Notes under the pieces: generated by a model
Database searches by the model: none
What the model was told of the DNA's origin: nothing
What the model saw: the letters and a program-made list of their open reading frames with translations, nothing else
NCBI GenBank assembly: GCA_019359035.1
Contig: JAHHIC010000053.1
Location: 1-64,000 of the forward strand
From: Scytonematopsis contorta HA4267-MV1
GTDB taxonomy: Bacteria; Cyanobacteriota; Cyanobacteriia; Cyanobacteriales; Nostocaceae
Direction: 5' to 3'
DNA: 64,000 nucleotides
Position numbers and translations under genes: made by a program
Shown here: positions 9,385 to 17,400 of the stretch, piece after piece
How positions within the stretch are numbered: position 1 is the stretch's first letter
Layout of the letters: every line of letters starts with the position of its first letter

Positions 9385-9471
9385 GTAGAGACGTTACATG
9401 TAACGTCTTTGCGTTTGATGTGTAACGTCTCTACGTTTGATGTGTAACGTCTCTACGTTTATGATTACCTC
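9385..9471. repeat. ACGTTACATGTAACGT palindrome with tandem half-repeats
   Basis: A long palindrome built on GTAGAGACGTTACA and its complement (imperfect at its right end here) is followed by two direct copies of a unit containing GATGTGTAACGTCTCTACG. Perfect 28-base copies of the palindrome occur at 25124 and 32308, so it is a dispersed element. It lies just after the CAAD gene stop. Confidence 0.75.
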
Positions 9472-9480
9472 AATTATTTC

Positions 9481-9951
9481 TTAGTTCAAAGGTTCAGAAA
9501 TATTTCCGCCAAAAATTTGTTTTTTAATCAAGCGAATTTCAGCACCTAACTCTTCACGAGTTGAACTTTTAAGAAGATAACGAAAAACAAACCAAGTTGT
9601 ATAACCTATCCCAATCAACTCGAAAGTAGGTTTTACCAAAATGATATCGTTGATAGCTCCGAGTACTGCAAATAATACCCTTAATCCAACATATGCTGCG
9701 AAAATTAAACCGAGTACAGTAAATGATTGCTTGTATTTACTAAAGAATCGGCTGAGATTATCAGGTAAGTTTGAGAAAAAAGCAGAAATTTGTTCTTGAA
9801 ATTCCCGCATTTGATATTCAAAATCTGATTCTGTCGCAGGAGGTAGTAGTGGTAGGTTTTGATTTTCTACTGTTGAGAGTGTTGAACTACCATTCGGATA
9901 TACGACATCAACAGATTGCTTTTGTTGTTGCTCTAAATCTTTGGTTTCCAT
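9481..9951 (-). CDS. CAAD-domain thylakoid membrane protein
   Basis: A 157-residue protein with a disordered, Gln/Pro-rich N-terminus (about 1-55), an amphipathic segment, a first membrane helix (SFTVLGLIFAAYVGLRVLFAVL) and a second (FELIGIGYTTWFVFRYLL), then a basic/acidic tail REELGAEIRLIKKQIFG. This is the CAAD domain first described as an appendage of some cyanobacterial aminoacyl-tRNA synthetases and found as stand-alone thylakoid proteins resembling plant CURT1. It probably shapes or anchors complexes at thylakoid membranes. I chose METKD at 9951 because the 20 residues further upstream look like read-through. It shares strand and direction with the next two genes. Confidence 0.8.
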   Translation of the reverse strand: METKDLEQQQKQSVDVVYPNGSSTLSTVENQNLPLLPPATESDFEYQMREFQEQISAFFSNLPDNLSRFFSKYKQSFTVLGLIFAAYVGLRVLFAVLGAINDIILVKPTFELIGIGYTTWFVFRYLLKSSTREELGAEIRLIKKQIFGGNISEPLN

Positions 9952-10070
9952 GAGATTCCCTACTTTTTTGATAACGAATTTACTATGTTGTAATGCGTAA
10001 AGCTTTCGCAATACGCATTACTTTTGCAAAATTAGATTTTTTCCAAGCAATGAAGTTGTTAGTTATTAAC

Positions 10071-10532
10071 TTACTGCTTAGCAACAGTTGCTTTTACAAC
10101 AACATTTTTAACACCTTTAATTTCTTTAGCTAAAGGTTCAATTTTTGCTAATTGTTGCTCGTTGGTTACAGTTCCCGATACGGTAACTGCACCAGTCTCA
10201 GCAGCCTCAACAGTTAAAAGACCGTTGGGAATATTAGCTTCTAACTTAGAGCGAACTTGACTAGCTAAATCTCCTGCTGCTCTGTCAGTATCGCCACCAG
10301 TAACATTATTTCTTTGTTCACGAGCGCGGATATCAGCATTTAATTGTCTTCTACGAAGTTCGCTTTGTGCATCTTCTTTTGCTGCTTGAGTAGCTTCGGG
10401 AGTTGGAGTTTCAACTACTTCTTGGGTATTAGCAGGCGCTTCTGTGCTACTTCTAGTGGTAGCAGTGTCACCACAAGCGGCAGCACCAAACATTAAAACA
10501 GTTGTGATTAAAAACGGAGCTAGCTTTTTCAT
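10071..10532 (-). CDS. BON-domain lipoprotein
   Basis: A 153-residue envelope protein. Residues 1-20 form a lipoprotein signal peptide, MKKLAPFLITTVLMFGAAAC, with a lipobox ending AAAC at Cys20. A Thr/Glu/Ala-rich linker and a charged helix follow (about 60-85), then a single BON domain (about 85-151: SQVRSKLEANIPNGLLTVEA, VTVSGTVTNEQQLAKIEPLA, GVKNVVVKATV). BON domains bind membranes or phospholipid and occur in stress-related lipoproteins such as OsmY. A ribosome site (AAGGAGA) precedes the ATG. The gene lies 52 bases downstream of the stress-type protein that follows and may be co-expressed with it. Confidence 0.85.
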   Translation of the reverse strand: MKKLAPFLITTVLMFGAAACGDTATTRSSTEAPANTQEVVETPTPEATQAAKEDAQSELRRRQLNADIRAREQRNNVTGGDTDRAAGDLASQVRSKLEANIPNGLLTVEAAETGAVTVSGTVTNEQQLAKIEPLAKEIKGVKNVVVKATVAKQ

Positions 10533-10584
10533 TTTGTATTTCTCCTTAATAGTTAATTAGTAGTTAGTATTTAGTGATTTGTGC

Positions 10585-11892
10585 TTAGTATTTTGCAGAT
10601 TCATCACGGCGGTCAATAATAACAACAGGCGCATCACCGCTATCATGTATTACAGGGTTGTCGTGTACGACAGGAGTGTTGTTGATTACAGATGCTTGAT
10701 GATGAACTCTTTCATTTCTGGGAGCATCAAATACATCAAACTCTTGAATTCCACGACGTTTGAGAATTGTTTCTGCACGACGTACTTCATCTTCTGTGCC
10801 ATCAACAATTATTAAGTAATCGCCTTTTTGGAAACGGTCGTTGTAAACCTTAGCACGATTTTCAGGTATCCCTAAACCAGCTAGTCCACCAGCAATTCCA
10901 CCTGCTGCTGCACCAATTGCACCACCTGTTAACGCTGTAGCCAAAGCTGTAGCGGCTGCTCCACCGGCAATTACTGGCCCGACTCCTGGAATCGCTAAGG
11001 CTCCAAGTCCAACTAGTAAACCACCTAAACCACCTAATACACCACCTGTAGCAGCTCCTGCAGCGGCTCCTTCGTCAGCTTTGTTACCACCGCCAAAACG
11101 ATTATCTACATCAGTAGCGATATTGCTGTTACCATGAGCATCTTTAGCAATCAAAGATACATCATTCATGGAGAAACCAGCATCTCTTAAGTCATTTAAT
11201 GCTGCTTCTGCATCTAAACGTCTGGGAAATACTCCTACTGCACGTCGAGTGACACCCATTGTTCCGGTGTTAACTGGTATTACAGGGTTAACATAACCAG
11301 TACCTGTGTAATTTACGTCACTGGTTTGAGCGACTGCTCTGTCATCACCTGGTTGGTTATAGACTTCAAACTCTTCAATATCATGACGACGAAGAATATG
11401 TTCTGCGTGACCAATTTCATCATCTGTGCCTTCGATGATGACTAAATAATGTCCCTGCTCTACTCGCTCGTTATAGACTTTAGCTCGCTCTTCGGGGATT
11501 CCTAAACCGATTAAACCACCTAGCAAGCTACCTGTTAATGCACCAATACCAGCACCAGCAAGGGTTGTTGCTAAAGTAGTTGCGGTAGCTCCTGCTAGCA
11601 TAATTGGTCCAATACCGGGAATTGCCAGAGTTCCCAAACCGACTAGTAAACCAGTCAGTCCACCCAAAGTACCTCCAGAAAGTGCTCCTAAAGAAGCTCC
11701 TTCATCTGCTTTGTTACCTACGTCTTCTCTAACTTCTGCTCCGGCAATATTTTCTCTTCCATCTGTATCTTTTGCCATGACGGAGACTCTATCCATTGCA
11801 AAGCCTGAGCGCTTTAACTCATGTAGAGCGTCTTCTGCATCGCGACGATGAGAAAATACACCTACTGCACGTCTGCGTACTCCTAAAACCAT
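10585..11892 (-). CDS. Duplicated general-stress (YflT-like) glycine-zipper protein
   Basis: A 435-residue protein made of two copies of one module, about residues 1-180 and 205-395. Each begins RRAVGVF..R.DAE.AL..L...GF....VS..AKD, as in the heat-induced YflT-type stress domain. Each then has a long Gly/Ala-rich hydrophobic stretch (GTLGGLTGLLVGLGTLAIPGIGP and GVLGGLGGLLVGLGALAIPG), and closes with GIPE.RAKVYN.R...G.Y..I..GT.DE....E.IL.R..I.EF.V. The glycine-zipper helices suggest membrane insertion or self-assembly. The C-terminal 45 residues are disordered and hydrophilic. The duplication is internal and old, as the copies clearly differ. Adjacent to the BON lipoprotein on the same strand, which hints at an envelope-stress role. 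Confidence 0.8.
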   Translation of the reverse strand: MVLGVRRRAVGVFSHRRDAEDALHELKRSGFAMDRVSVMAKDTDGRENIAGAEVREDVGNKADEGASLGALSGGTLGGLTGLLVGLGTLAIPGIGPIMLAGATATTLATTLAGAGIGALTGSLLGGLIGLGIPEERAKVYNERVEQGHYLVIIEGTDDEIGHAEHILRRHDIEEFEVYNQPGDDRAVAQTSDVNYTGTGYVNPVIPVNTGTMGVTRRAVGVFPRRLDAEAALNDLRDAGFSMNDVSLIAKDAHGNSNIATDVDNRFGGGNKADEGAAAGAATGGVLGGLGGLLVGLGALAIPGVGPVIAGGAAATALATALTGGAIGAAAGGIAGGLAGLGIPENRAKVYNDRFQKGDYLIIVDGTEDEVRRAETILKRRGIQEFDVFDAPRNERVHHQASVINNTPVVHDNPVIHDSGDAPVVIIDRRDESAKY

Positions 11893-12129
11893 AATCTTTT
11901 CCCCAAACCTTAATATGTTTAATGTGAAGTTTGCTTATTCATTTAATCTATTTGTATTGTTTTTTCGCGAATGTTTCATCAATCGGTCGGGAGAAGTTTG
12001 TCTCTATCGAGAGTGATAGTGAAGATTTTCTTATGATTTTATTAGAGTTTATTGTATTAATTTTTAAATTTAATTTATATGAATGTGAGCGGGTATTTAT
12101 ATGTAAGTAAGTAGGTATTTATATGAAAG
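11893..12129. other. AT-rich spacer before the REP array
   Basis: No gene is visible. It contains the presumed promoter of the minus-strand stress protein and the first degenerate units (repeated TTTATATG.AAG) that lead into the palindrome array. Confidence 0.4.
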
Positions 12130-12705
12130 CTAACAGGTTTTTATATAGAAGCGAGCAAGATGCTCGCACTACAACGACAAATCAAGGTTAAGAGTAAGGT
12201 TTTTATACAAAAGCGAGCAAGATGCTCGCACTACAACGACAAATCAAGGTTAAGAGTAAGTTTTTTATACAAAAGCGAGCAAGATGCTCGCACTACAACG
12301 ACAAATCAAGGTTAAGAGTAAGGTTTTTATATAGAAGCGAGCAAGATGCTCGCACTACAACGACAAATCAAGGTTAAGAGTAAGGTTTTTATACAAAAGC
12401 GAGCAAGATGCTCGCACTACAACGACAAATCAAGGTTAAGAGTAAGTTTTTTATACAAAAGCGAGCAAGATGCTCGCACTACAACGACAAATCAAGGTTA
12501 AGAGTAAGTTTTTTATACGAAAGCGAGCAAGATGCTCGCACTACAAAAACGACTATGAATCAAGGTTAAGAGTAAGTTTTTTATACAAAAGCGAGCAAGA
12601 TGCTCGCACTACAAAAACGACTATGAATCAAGGTTAAGAGTAAGTTTTTTATACAAAAGCGAGCAAGATGCTCGCACTACAAAAACGACTATGAATCAAG
12701 TTTAA
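12130..12705. repeat. REP palindrome tandem array, nine units
   Basis: The palindrome GCGAGCAAGATGCTCGC occurs nine times, starting at 12151, 12213, 12275, 12337, 12399, 12461, 12523, 12591 and 12659. The spacing is exactly 62 bases six times and then 68 twice; the 6-base growth comes from a change of ACAACGACAAATC to ACAAAAACGACTATGAATC. Units include the constant block AAGGTTAAGAGTAAG. The array lies directly upstream of a RAYT-type transposase gene, and two copies in reverse orientation lie after that gene, so the palindromes are probably its REP substrates. Confidence 0.88.
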
Positions 12706-12821
12706 AAGCTAGGTTACTGATTTGCATTTCTTTAAACAATTTTTACTTTAGCAAGTCTTATGTTCGTATTTCTTTAATTAATCGGATGTTAATGTCATAA
12801 GAATATTTCATCTATTCTAAA

Positions 12822-13271
12822 ATGCAATTAAAAAAACAAATCCCAAAGTTAGAAAAGCCGGGAAGCAAATACTTTATAACTTTCGTGACTTGGGAGAGGC
12901 TAGAAATTACTCCTGAAGCTCGTCAAGTTGTGTTAGAAAGTTGCAAGTTTTTTCACGATATTAGATATGAACTGTTTACAGTTGTTGTTATGCCAGACCA
13001 TGTACATATTTTGATTCGACCTTTTCTTAAATCGAAAACGCAATATTGGTCTATTGGTAGTATTTTGCATAGCATTAAAAGTTATAGCGCTAAGCAAATT
13101 CCTAAGGTAATGCCGCATATTGGTAAAGTTTGGCAGGATGGTAGACGGGACGAAATGATAAGGGATGAAAACGAATTTCACAACAAATGGGAATACATTA
13201 GGCAAAATCCAGTAAAGGCAGGATTGTCAGCAAGTCCAGAGGAATATCCTTTTTTGTGGGAAACATTTTGA
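12822..13271 (+). CDS. REP-associated tyrosine transposase (RAYT, IS200-like)
   Basis: A 149-residue single-domain Y1 transposase. The HUH metal-binding motif is His60/His62 in VVMPDHVHILIRP, and the candidate nucleophile is Tyr125 in NKWEYIRQNPVKAGL, the signature of the RAYT branch. Such enzymes cut and rejoin single-stranded DNA at REP hairpins and are held responsible for REP spread. Here palindromes GCGAGCAAGATGCTCGC precede the gene and inverted copies follow it, which is the expected REPtron layout. All catalytic residues I can recognise are intact, so the gene may be active. It has no clear ribosome site and stands alone. Confidence 0.88.
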   Translation: MQLKKQIPKLEKPGSKYFITFVTWERLEITPEARQVVLESCKFFHDIRYELFTVVVMPDHVHILIRPFLKSKTQYWSIGSILHSIKSYSAKQIPKVMPHIGKVWQDGRRDEMIRDENEFHNKWEYIRQNPVKAGLSASPEEYPFLWETF

Positions 13272-13283
13272 TAATTTTCTGTA

Positions 13284-13460
13284 GCGCTTGTGCGCTATGC
13301 TCTACTTCGTGTAACCCAAGCGTCACCTTAGCGATATGCACAGTGTGTCATTAAGCTTATATATTGCTCGCTTTTATTTATCATCGAATGTGAAGTAGTG
13401 CGAGCATCTTGCTCGCTTTTATTTATCATCAATCATAAGCAGTGCGAGCATCTTGCTCGC
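13284..13460. repeat. Inverted REP palindromes downstream of the RAYT gene
   Basis: GCGAGCATCTTGCTCGC, the reverse complement of the upstream REP unit, occurs at 13400-13416 and 13444-13460, with a partial copy near 13362. A further hairpin, AGCGCTTGTGCGCT, lies at 13284. Opposite orientation on the two sides of the transposase gene fits a mobile REP unit with distinct ends. Confidence 0.8.
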
Positions 13461-13481
13461 TTTATCATCAACAAGTCTCTT

Positions 13482-14369
13482 CTATTTTAAAGCCAACATT
13501 TCCGCATACGGAGACTGATGCAAATGAGCCTTATTTGCAGAACCAAAAAGCAGTAACTTTTCAGTAATAACCGCTTGCATATCTTTAATTGCATCGCTCA
13601 TCAAATCAACCAAATCACGACTCTTTGTTGAACTCAAATCTCTTTTTAGACTTTCTACATAAGCCTTACGCACTTCCGTATTTACATTAAATTTAGAGAC
13701 ACCTAATTCAATTGATTTACTTATCATGGACGCAGGTAAACCAGAAGCACCATGTAAAACCAACGGTATATCTATATTTTTTCTAATTTGAGCTAGTCGT
13801 GGAAAATCTAATCTTGGTTCGCTTTTATATTCTCCATGTACATTCCCAATTGTCACGGCTAAAAAATCAACTTTGGTTGCAGCCACAAACTCTATCGCTT
13901 GGTCTGGGTCTGTCATCAAAGCTTCTTTTTCTTCCACGCTTAAACCGTCTTCCGTTCCGCTAATTCTTCCAATTTCTGCTTCCACTGCTGCACCATAAGA
14001 ATGGGCTAACTCTGTCATTTGTTTAGTAAAAGCTAGATTTTCGCTGTATACTAAAGGCGAACCATCTGCCATTACAGAAGTCATTCCCGCATCTAAGGCT
14101 TGCTGGATAGCACTTTTTGATGTACTATGGTCTAGATGAACTGCGATGGGTACTGTAGATTCACGAGCAGATTCCATGCATAATGCTACTAGCGGAGTGC
14201 CACCAAATTTTAAAGAACTAGGATGGATTTGTAACATGGCAGGACTTTGAAGCGCTTCTGCTGCTAACACTACAGCGCGTACCCCTTCTAAATTATAAAC
14301 ATTGAAAGCTCCAATGGCGTAAACGTTGCGTCGCGCAGTTTCTAACAAATCTCTAGTAGAAGCTAGCAT
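13482..14369 (-). CDS. Class II fructose/tagatose-bisphosphate aldolase family protein
   Basis: A 295-residue TIM-barrel aldolase. Visible family motifs are AIGAFNVYNLEG near the N-terminus, the catalytic/zinc region PIAVHLDHS, the acidic zinc loop VEAEIGRISGTEDG, GNVHGEYK, PLVLHGASGLP and KFNVNTEVRKAY. Class II enzymes use Zn2+ to cleave ketose 1,6-bisphosphates to dihydroxyacetone phosphate and an aldehyde. This form is closer to the short KbaY/GatY-type group than to the roughly 360-residue cyanobacterial FbaA, so it is probably a second aldolase with another or broader sugar-phosphate substrate. I placed the start at 14369 because GGGAGGG lies 7 bases upstream; the frame extends 18 codons further but without support. 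Confidence 0.87.
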   Translation of the reverse strand: MLASTRDLLETARRNVYAIGAFNVYNLEGVRAVVLAAEALQSPAMLQIHPSSLKFGGTPLVALCMESARESTVPIAVHLDHSTSKSAIQQALDAGMTSVMADGSPLVYSENLAFTKQMTELAHSYGAAVEAEIGRISGTEDGLSVEEKEALMTDPDQAIEFVAATKVDFLAVTIGNVHGEYKSEPRLDFPRLAQIRKNIDIPLVLHGASGLPASMISKSIELGVSKFNVNTEVRKAYVESLKRDLSSTKSRDLVDLMSDAIKDMQAVITEKLLLFGSANKAHLHQSPYAEMLALK

Positions 14370-14493
14370 AAATACCCTCCCATAAACAATATTCAGTTGG
14401 ATAGCCCTGCCCATTTCCAACAATATCAGGAAGTCAGGGGAGTAGGGAATGGGGAATGGGAGTGGGAAATTATCAATTATGAACTATAAACGC

Positions 14494-14940
14494 ATGAGTA
14501 ATCCTTTGGTCGGAACTTGGAAGTTGATTAGTGCTAGGGCTATTTTCCTTGATGGGTCTGTTGATAACGAGGTTTACGGTTCTAATCCGACTGGGTACAT
14601 TACTTATGCTGCTGAAGGTCGGATGATGGTGATGTTTTCCAGAAGTGACCGTCCACCACTAACTGGGGATGCAACGTCACCTTTTAGCACTTCTATGCTT
14701 TCTGTTCCAGTCGAAGAGCGAGCGCAGGCTTTTTCCTCTTTTAGTGCGTATGCAGGAACTTATACTATTGATGGAAATACTGTTGTTCACCATGTCGAAG
14801 TCGCATCTATGCCTAATCGAGTTGGTAAGGATTTGATTAGAACTTTCGTTATCAATGGGAACCAGGTTACTCTAAAAACTCAATCGGTTAAAAGCGATGG
14901 TGTTCAAAAAGTCTTTGAACTTCTGTGGGAAAAGATATAA
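14494..14940 (+). CDS. Lipocalin-like domain protein
   Basis: A 148-residue protein with the lipocalin-like (lipocalin_5) pattern: NPLVGTWKLISA at the start, a first strand pair around GYITYAAEGRMMVMF, SAYAGTYTIDGNTVVHHVEV in the middle and NQVTLKTQSVKSDG near the end. It should fold as a cytosolic beta-barrel binding a small hydrophobic ligand; no function has been assigned that I know of. Two upstream ATGs in frame (14449, 14479) lie in or next to a G-rich tandem repeat, so I prefer MSNPLVGTW at 14494, which matches where this domain begins. It is divergent from the aldolase, with about 125 bases between starts. Confidence 0.75.
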   Translation: MSNPLVGTWKLISARAIFLDGSVDNEVYGSNPTGYITYAAEGRMMVMFSRSDRPPLTGDATSPFSTSMLSVPVEERAQAFSSFSAYAGTYTIDGNTVVHHVEVASMPNRVGKDLIRTFVINGNQVTLKTQSVKSDGVQKVFELLWEKI

Positions 14941-15142
14941 AAGCTCAAGTGAACTGTCTTTTTTTGTGCCTTTAAAACCAAATGTTTAAGCATAAATACT
15001 TATTGAAGTAGTAAGTTTTAGCTTAACTCGACACTAATGGTAAGGATGCCTACCCCGCAATATAGAATAATTTGTTTTGTAGAATTTTAATGCTAAAACA
15101 GTAGCATGGCTACTGCGAAAAAATAGTAAAGAGGCTATTTAA

Positions 15143-16117
15143 ATGAACCTCGAAGAATTGCTTAAAAGATATGCATCTGGCGAAAGGTGTTTTGCAGAAA
15201 TTGATTTGAGTGAAAGCCATATATTTCTTCACGAAGAAGTAAAGACCGCTCGCTACGAATCCTACACAAGATATAACAATATTTATTTAAATGAGAGTAA
15301 CTTTCAAAGAGCGAATTTTTGCAAATCTGACTTATTATTAGTGCATTTTAGTGCAACAGACTTGAGACAAGCAAATTTTAGTAATTCAGTATTGAATAAA
15401 GTTAGTTTTAGAAATTCTGATTTAAGAGATACCGATTTTATGAGCGCAAATCTTATAAATGTAAATATGATTGAGGCTAATTTAAGCAATGCTAATTTTT
15501 GTGCTGCTTCTTTTAAAAATACGAAATTTAATAGAGCTAATTTATCAAAAGTTAATTTCAGAGATGCAAAGTTAGTTGTAAATAAATACGAGAAAGACCG
15601 CCAAGGCATCAATTTTACTTTAGCTAATTTAAGTGAAGCAGATTTCTCCAATTCTCATATTGAGAAGGGAAATTTTACTCTAGCTAATTTGAAAAATGCT
15701 AATTTTAGAAATGCAAAATTGAGTTATGCTAACTTGTCTAGTGCTGATTTAAGCTACGCAAATTTAACAGACGCAAAACTCAGCTACGCAAACTTTCGGG
15801 GGGTGAAAATTCATAATACCATTTTATCGGAAAAATGGTTAAAAGTATGGGAAATAGTCAATCAAGGAGCAGAAAATCAAGATTTAAGTGGAATTGACCT
15901 GAGTGATGCGGATGTAATTGGAGTAAACTTTAGCAATGCGAATCTTTCAGGTGCTAATTTACAAAGTGCTAATTTAAACAGAGCTAATCTATCTGTTGCT
16001 AATTTAAGTGGAGCTAATTTGACGGATGCTATTTTGTATGATGTAAATTTAAAAGATACTCAATTTGAGAATGCCATACTAACTAGTACTCGTCCCACCT
16101 TGATGACAGTTAAATAA
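15143..16117 (+). CDS. Pentapeptide-repeat protein
   Basis: A 324-residue protein. After an N-terminal segment (MNLEELLKRYASGERCFAEIDLSE) almost the whole length is A(D/N)LXX pentapeptide repeats, which fold as a right-handed quadrilateral beta-helix. A break at about 228-250 (WLKVWEIVNQGAENQDLSGI) separates two helix blocks. Such proteins are numerous in heterocystous cyanobacteria; functions are mostly unknown. AAAGAGG precedes the ATG. The next gene is a paralogue sharing the N-terminal EELLKRYASGER-like motif and the same mid-protein break, so the pair arose by tandem duplication. Confidence 0.85.
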   Translation: MNLEELLKRYASGERCFAEIDLSESHIFLHEEVKTARYESYTRYNNIYLNESNFQRANFCKSDLLLVHFSATDLRQANFSNSVLNKVSFRNSDLRDTDFMSANLINVNMIEANLSNANFCAASFKNTKFNRANLSKVNFRDAKLVVNKYEKDRQGINFTLANLSEADFSNSHIEKGNFTLANLKNANFRNAKLSYANLSSADLSYANLTDAKLSYANFRGVKIHNTILSEKWLKVWEIVNQGAENQDLSGIDLSDADVIGVNFSNANLSGANLQSANLNRANLSVANLSGANLTDAILYDVNLKDTQFENAILTSTRPTLMTVK

Positions 16118-16230
16118 TTTCATTTCCAGGAATTAAATTAGTAAATAGAATAAATACTATAGACAAATATGAATTACTCAGTAGATACAAAGCAGGAGAG
16201 AGAAATTTTAGGGATGTAGACTTAAGAGAT

Positions 16231-17400
16231 ATGAAACTTTATGGGGATGTTAGAAATATATACCAACTTGCTGACATTGATTTAAGTGGTGCAAATCTGA
16301 CGGGAGCAACTCTAAATTATGTTGAGCTAATAAATGTTAATTTACACGATAGTAATTTGACTAATGCTGATTTTGGTAATTCTAATTTTACTAATGCTAA
16401 TCTACAAGGTGCTGATTTAACTGATGTAGAAATTCGGCATTGTAAGTTTATTAAAGCAAACTTTAAAAACTCTAATTTAACCAACATTTATGTTATTGGT
16501 GGTGATTTTTCCGATTTTAGTGAAGCTGATTTAACTTCAGCTAATTGTACTAACGCAACTCTAATTTGTAATCTTAGTCGTGCTATTTTTCAAAGTGTTG
16601 ATTTAACAAGTATCAACTTTAGAATTTCTAACAGCATGGCTAATTGGGGTAGTACTACTTTAAATTATATCGATTTTAGTGGTTTAAATCTTAGTGGAAT
16701 TAGTTTTGTTACTTTAGAGTTACTTGAAGCCAATTTCAGCGGTACAAATTTGAGTAACGCTAATTTCCACAATGCTGATTTAAGATATGCAATATTGACT
16801 AACGCTGATTTGAGTCATGCTAATTTATATAACGCAAGATTAAATGGTGCGAATTTAGAGAATGCTAATCTTTATGGAGCTAATTTACGTAACGCTTATT
16901 TAGAAGGTGCAAATTTAAAAAATGCTAATCTTAATCAAGCAAATTTAACAGATGCTGACTTAACAAATGTAATTTTAGAAAATGCTAATTTTGACCAAAC
17001 AGTTTTAAGTGGTGTTGACTTTAAAAATGTAAATTTAGATAATATAAACTTGACTAATGCTATCCTAAATGGAGTTTGTTGGCAAGGTACAAAAATTGAT
17101 AAAACCCTTGGTTTATCCAATCAAGTTTATTTAATTTGGCAATTAATTAACTTAGGAGGAGTAAATCAAGATTTACAGGGAATAGATTTAAGTGGACAAT
17201 ATCTTAATGATGTTAACTTACAAGGAGCTAATCTAAGTGGAGCAATATTAATAGGGACATCTTTACGAAGTGCAAACCTTAGTGGTACAAACTTGAGCGA
17301 CAGCAATCTAAGCGATAGCGATTTGTCCCAAAGCAATTTTTCTAATGCTAACTTGAGCAGAGTAAACTTAACAAAAAGTTTTTTAGAAATGCTAATCTAA
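16231..17400 (+). CDS. Pentapeptide-repeat protein, 5' part of a frameshifted gene
   Basis: This 389-codon frame is nearly all pentapeptide repeats with a helix break QVYLIWQLINLGGVNQDLQG. Homology to the upstream paralogue extends 24 codons further upstream: D-K-Y-E-L-L-S-R-Y-K-A-G-E-R matches N-L-E-E-L-L-K-R-Y-A-S-G-E-R, but the codon at the expected start (16159) is ATA and no ATG, GTG or TTG exists in frame before 16231. At the other end the frame stops after KSFLEMLI, while the repeat pattern carries on without a missing residue in the -1 frame from 17385. The shift falls exactly on TTTTTTA. Either the gene is decaying or the two frames are joined by -1 frameshifting. Confidence 0.7.
   Translation: MKLYGDVRNIYQLADIDLSGANLTGATLNYVELINVNLHDSNLTNADFGNSNFTNANLQGADLTDVEIRHCKFIKANFKNSNLTNIYVIGGDFSDFSEADLTSANCTNATLICNLSRAIFQSVDLTSINFRISNSMANWGSTTLNYIDFSGLNLSGISFVTLELLEANFSGTNLSNANFHNADLRYAILTNADLSHANLYNARLNGANLENANLYGANLRNAYLEGANLKNANLNQANLTDADLTNVILENANFDQTVLSGVDFKNVNLDNINLTNAILNGVCWQGTKIDKTLGLSNQVYLIWQLINLGGVNQDLQGIDLSGQYLNDVNLQGANLSGAILIGTSLRSANLSGTNLSDSNLSDSDLSQSNFSNANLSRVNLTKSFLEMLI
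17379..17385 (+). other. Candidate -1 slippery heptamer T TTT TTA
   Basis: In the frame of the upstream gene the bases read AGT TTT TTA, that is T_TTT_TTA, the X_XXY_YYZ form also used by HIV-1 gag-pol. A -1 slip gives TTT TTT AGA and continues the pentapeptide register perfectly (NLTKS, FFRNA, NLSSA). A base change in a six-T run would look the same, so the site is a candidate only. Confidence 0.45.
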
